Assembly: GCA_028673005.1 (NCBI GenBank)
Contig: CM054115.1
Span: 192,766,370 to 192,830,369, forward strand
Direction of reading: 5' to 3'
DNA length: 64,000 bases
From: Tanypteryx hageni
Taxonomy: Eukaryota > Arthropoda > Insecta > Odonata > Petaluridae
The notes under the pieces were generated by a model. It was not told where the DNA came from. It saw only the letters and a program-made list of their open reading frames with translations, and ran no database searches. Both the position numbers and the translations under genes were made by a program. Below, piece by piece: positions 63,725 to 64,000 of this stretch (position 1 is its first letter; each line of letters starts with the position of its first letter).

Positions 63725-64000
63725 AAATTATTTTATTGGTTGATCGTTGATCGTAGAATCCAACCAAGGCTAATTATAAGTTAGCGTGCAGGATTTGTGG
63801 CAGTTGTGAAAAGAAATTTTATTTTGAAGATTCAAGAAAGAATCCTGCACCGTATGCCTTTTAGCCTTGCCACCATTCAAGTTAATGCTTTGAGTATTTG
63901 AGACTGTGAAAGGCTAAAAAAATGAGAATACAAAGTTGAAAGTTTCGGTGCAGGTAACAGATGTTTTATAAAGTTTAAAACATTGCAACAGGATGCAAGG
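63725..64000. repeat. Long repeat R2, copy 2, right part
   Basis: Continues copy 2 after the Gypsy insertion and matches 10765-11040. It enters the Tigger-like remnant (GTTGAAAGTTTCGGTGCAGG region) and runs off the window. Confidence 0.85.

Noticed and set aside
1..64000. Telomere signature (TTAGG arrays)
   Set aside because: No such tandem repeat was seen; AT-rich DNA continues on both sides of the array.

Overview
This window is a retrotransposon-dominated stretch of an animal genome, most likely an insect or other arthropod. The reasons are the many Jockey-clade LINEs with arthropod-type Gag proteins (CCHC knuckles), a ZBED-like hAT transposon, a Ty3/Gypsy element, Penelope-like fragments and AT-rich intron-like DNA with spliceosomal signals. 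The order cannot be fixed from the sequence. No clear host gene is present; the only candidate is a small spliced unit on the minus strand at 796-4684. There are no rRNA or tRNA genes, no operons and no CRISPR arrays.

Layout. 1-5290: AT-rich DNA with a dispersed repeat (R1, copy 1) and the candidate mini-gene. 5299-8326: a degenerate hAT element with 14-bp TIRs and a perfect 8-bp TSD. 8838-11600: a long repeat (R2, copy 1) running into a pogo/Tigger-like remnant. 11735-12083: a 349-bp hAT-like MITE holding (TA)33. 12719-15225: a 5'-truncated I-like LINE (RT plus RNase H). 15752-17486: R1 copy 2. 17487-17640: a short piece with a hammerhead-like fold, as in Penelope-like elements. 17641 to about 22300: one Jockey element (J1) on the minus strand.

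22302-56007 is GC-rich and holds a same-strand, head-to-tail series of Jockey-clade elements, named here JA (22302), JB (27386), JC (32147), JD (about 35971), JE (39031), JF (43473), JG (48059) and JH (about 54521). An orphan 5' module and a Penelope-like GIY-YIG fragment lie between JG and JH. Where ends are preserved, the 3' UTR of one element abuts the 5' end of the next with no poly(A). The downstream element starts with GAGTTCAGCC or a close variant, and a short hairpin lies 16-38 nt before the 3' end. Two lineages alternate: lineage 1 (JA, JD, JE, JG) and lineage 2 (JB, JC, JF, probably JH). JB and JG are the least damaged; the others carry frameshifts, stops or deletions, and JD and JE are joined into one endonuclease-Gag reading frame.

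56008-64000: a second copy of R2, split by a young Ty3/Gypsy element (57921-63724, minus strand) with 205-bp LTRs differing at one base and a 4-bp AAAT TSD. R2 copy 1 supplies the empty site.

Two RNA-structure patterns recur in the Jockey array and are the main candidates for something undescribed: a small in-frame palindrome (type GGCCCTTTACAGGGCC) in gag and once in an ORF2 linker, with paired base changes between copies; and a 3'-terminal hairpin whose stem changes in a paired way between elements.
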